From Methylococcaceae bacterium UBA659 (GTDB lineage: Bacteria > Pseudomonadota > Gammaproteobacteria > Methylococcales > Methylomonadaceae): a stretch of 7,689 bases of DNA. Where the stretch lies: contig DBNZ01000076.1 in the NCBI GenBank assembly GCA_002299495.1, positions 1-7,689 of the forward strand, written 5' to 3'. The notes beneath the pieces were generated by a model. That model saw only the letters and a list, made by a program, of their open reading frames with translations. It had not been told where the DNA came from and made no database searches. The position numbers and the translations under genes are program-made. Below are positions 5,830 through 7,689 of this stretch, one piece after another. Every line of letters starts with the position of its first letter. Within the stretch, counting starts at the first letter, position 1.

Positions 5830-7689
5830 TTAGTTCCCCAACGCCTTAAATAATGCGTCGGCCATTGCGCTGGAAGCTATTTGATTAGATCCGCCGGTAT
5901 TTTTTACCGTGTTCTTCTGAGCGGTTTTTTGTCCGTGCAGCCCAACATCCGCCGATGATTTCATACTCAAACTGATCCGTTTGCGCGCCACGTCCACCTC
6001 CAGCACCCGCACTTTTACCACATCGCCGGTTTTCACCGCATCCCTTGGGTCTTTGACGAAGGTATCCGACAAGTGCGAAATATGCACCAAGCCGTCCTGA
6101 TGCACGCCTATGTCGACAAAAGCCCCAAAATTGGCGACGTTGGTCACCACGCCTGACAAACTCATGCCGGGTTTCAGGTCGGTGATTTTCTCGATACCGG
6201 CGGCGAACTCCACGCTTTTGAATTCCGGCCTAGGGTCACGGCCCGGTTTTTCCAACTCCTGCAAAATGTCGGTGACGGTGGGCAGACCGAATTGGCCGTT
6301 GACGAAGTCGTTAGGATTGAGCTGGCGCAAAAACGCACTCTGACCGATCAAATCACGGATAGATTTGCCGCTGCGGGCGATGATGGCTTCGACCACAGGA
6401 TAAGCTTCTGGATGCACAGCGGACGCATCCAGCGGGTTGTCACCTTGATTGACTCGCAAAAACCCCGCCGCTTGTTCAAAGGCCTTGCCGCCTAAACGCG
6501 GCACTTTCTTTAATTGCAGGCGATCCTTAAACGGGCCGTTCTCGTTGCGGTAGCTGACGATATTGTCACTGACGCTGGCGGTCAATCCCGACACTTGCTG
6601 CAATAACGCGGCCGAGGCCGTATTGACATCGACGCCGACCGCGTTGACGCAATCCTCGACCACGGCATCCAGCCCCCGCGCCAATTGCATTTGGTTGACA
6701 TCGTGCTGATATTGGCCGACACCTATGGCCTTCGGCTCGATTTTTACCAGTTCCGCCAGCGGGTCTTGCAGGCGCCGGGCAATGGACACCGCACCGCGCA
6801 AAGACACATCCAAATCCGGGAACTCTTTCGCCGCCAGCTCGGAAGCCGAATACACCGACGCGCCCGCTTCCGACACCACCATCTTGTTGCATTTCAATTC
6901 CGGATGCCGCTTCATCACATCGGCCACCCACTGGTCGGTTTCACGCGACGCCGTGCCATTGCCGATGCTGATCAAATTGACCTTAAACGCAGCGATCAAC
7001 TTCGCCAGCGTGGCGATAGACTCATCCCACTGCTGGCGCGGCGGATGCGGATACAAGGTGTCGGTCGCCAACAACTTGCCGGTGGCATCGACGATGGCCA
7101 GCTTAACGCCGGTGCGTATACCCGGGTCCAGCCCCATCGTCACCTTCGCGCCGGCCGGCGCCGAGAGCAGCAAATCCCGCAGGTTGCTGGAAAATACGCG
7201 GATCGCCTCCTGCTCCGCCGCTGCCCGCAAGCGTTGTTTCAAATCCAATTCCAGACGGGTGAACAATTTGATTTTCCAAGCCAAGCGAGCGGTTTCCGCC
7301 AACCAAACATCGGTAGCTTGGCCGTTACCTTTTATCGCCAAACGCCTAGCCACCTGACTGGTGCAGGCATTATGCCCCGCCGCCGCATCCTGGGCCGGTT
7401 GCAGGCGCAGGTCCAACAACCCGGCATTGCCACCTCGAAGCAACGCTAAAGCCCGATGTGAAGGAATTTTGGCGATAGCTTCTTGGTAATCGAAATAATC
7501 TTTAAACTTTTCCGCCTTTTGTTCCTTGCCTTCGGCCACCGCCGAAACCATCACACCTTGCCGCCAGACCTGTTCGCGCAAATCCGCCAACAATGCGGCA
7601 TCTTCGGCCAGGCGCTCCATGATGATTTGCCGTGCGCCCTCCAACGCGGCGGCGGCATCGGGCACGCCTTTATCGGCATCGACGAAGGC
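5830..7689 (-). CDS. tex: Tex-family transcription accessory protein, S1 RNA-binding (N-terminus outside window)
   Basis: Tex is a cytoplasmic nucleic-acid-binding protein linked to transcription and RNA handling. The frame is open from the right edge (first visible residues AFVDADKGVPDAAAALEG) to the TAA at 5832-5830, giving 619 residues. Full-length Tex is about 770-785 aa, so roughly 150 N-terminal residues are missing. A GTG at 7665 is in frame but is internal, not the start. Numbering from the edge, the order is: helical region to about 180; YqgF/RNase H-like domain starting KVTMGLDPGIRTG with D188; SIGNGTASRETD and VSEAGASVYSASELA within it; helix-hairpin-helix region about 340-430 (AVGVDVNTASAALL, VPRLGGKAFEQ, GDNPLDASAVHPEAYPVVE); and an S1 domain about 505-575 (GVVTNVANFGAFVDIGVHQD, GLVHISHL). 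A low-complexity tail ends in ADALFKALGN. By eye this gene is more GC-rich than its left neighbours. It stops 61 bases before the next gene, and no terminator is evident there. Confidence 0.95.
   Translation of the reverse strand, partial: AFVDADKGVPDAAAALEGARQIIMERLAEDAALLADLREQVWRQGVMVSAVAEGKEQKAEKFKDYFDYQEAIAKIPSHRALALLRGGNAGLLDLRLQPAQDAAAGHNACTSQVARRLAIKGNGQATDVWLAETARLAWKIKLFTRLELDLKQRLRAAAEQEAIRVFSSNLRDLLLSAPAGAKVTMGLDPGIRTGVKLAIVDATGKLLATDTLYPHPPRQQWDESIATLAKLIAAFKVNLISIGNGTASRETDQWVADVMKRHPELKCNKMVVSEAGASVYSASELAAKEFPDLDVSLRGAVSIARRLQDPLAELVKIEPKAIGVGQYQHDVNQMQLARGLDAVVEDCVNAVGVDVNTASAALLQQVSGLTASVSDNIVSYRNENGPFKDRLQLKKVPRLGGKAFEQAAGFLRVNQGDNPLDASAVHPEAYPVVEAIIARSGKSIRDLIGQSAFLRQLNPNDFVNGQFGLPTVTDILQELEKPGRDPRPEFKSVEFAAGIEKITDLKPGMSLSGVVTNVANFGAFVDIGVHQDGLVHISHLSDTFVKDPRDAVKTGDVVKVRVLEVDVARKRISLSMKSSADVGLHGQKTAQKNTVKNTGGSNQIASSAMADALFKALGN

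Noticed and set aside
6685..7449. Plus-strand open frames of 254 and 210 codons opposite tex
   Set aside because: They are antisense to a well-conserved tex gene in GC-rich sequence, have arginine- and glutamine-rich compositions typical of shadow frames, and carry no recognisable domain.
7663..7665. GTG as the tex start codon
   Set aside because: The frame continues upstream to the window edge with Tex-like sequence (AFVDADKG), and family length requires about 150 more residues.
1..7689. CRISPR array, tRNA/rRNA, insertion sequence or toxin-antitoxin pair
   Set aside because: No regularly spaced direct repeats, cloverleaf-like segments, transposase-like proteins or paired small genes were seen on either strand.

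Overview
The window looks like an ordinary chromosomal segment from a proteobacterium, most likely a gammaproteobacterium. The glycogen enzymes align closely with the E. coli proteins: GlgA has the same length (477 aa), and the catalytic residues of GlgA and GlgB sit at constant offsets from the E. coli positions. The Tex protein also closely resembles gammaproteobacterial Tex. An exosortase-associated (TIGR04073-type) protein sits beside a PEGA-like lipoprotein, and the base composition is moderate. Together these would fit a methanotroph of the Methylococcales, but that placement is an inference.

Left part (1-4045): a glycogen synthesis locus. The 5' end of glgC (ADP-glucose pyrophosphorylase) runs leftwards off the window from 230. 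It is divergent from glgB (branching enzyme) and glgA (ADP-glucose glycogen synthase), which run rightwards. The glgB reading frame is open from 211, but a GTG at 322 with a good ribosome binding site fits the family far better. That leaves a 91-base divergent control region, 231-321. A 112-base spacer between glgB and glgA holds a weak terminator-like hairpin overlapped by a mutually exclusive perfect 8-bp hairpin.

Middle part (4062-5768, minus strand): three genes in one direction. First is a secreted TIGR04073-type protein, then a small lipoprotein, then a UbiE/PmtA-like SAM methyltransferase 17 bases further on. A TGn-extended -10 promoter lies just upstream of the first. The methyltransferase converges with glgA across only 16 bases.

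Right part (5830-7689, minus strand): tex, encoding the S1-domain transcription accessory protein. Its N-terminal coding part lies beyond the right edge.

Functionally, GlgC makes ADP-glucose, GlgA polymerises it into alpha-1,4-glucan and GlgB adds alpha-1,6 branches. The middle genes are envelope- or methylation-related, and nothing in the sequence ties them to glycogen. I found no CRISPR array, tRNA, rRNA, insertion sequence or clear sign of horizontal transfer, and no convincing new multi-gene system. The points most worth a second look are the glgC-glgB control region, the alternative hairpins before glgA, and the exosortase-associated gene group.
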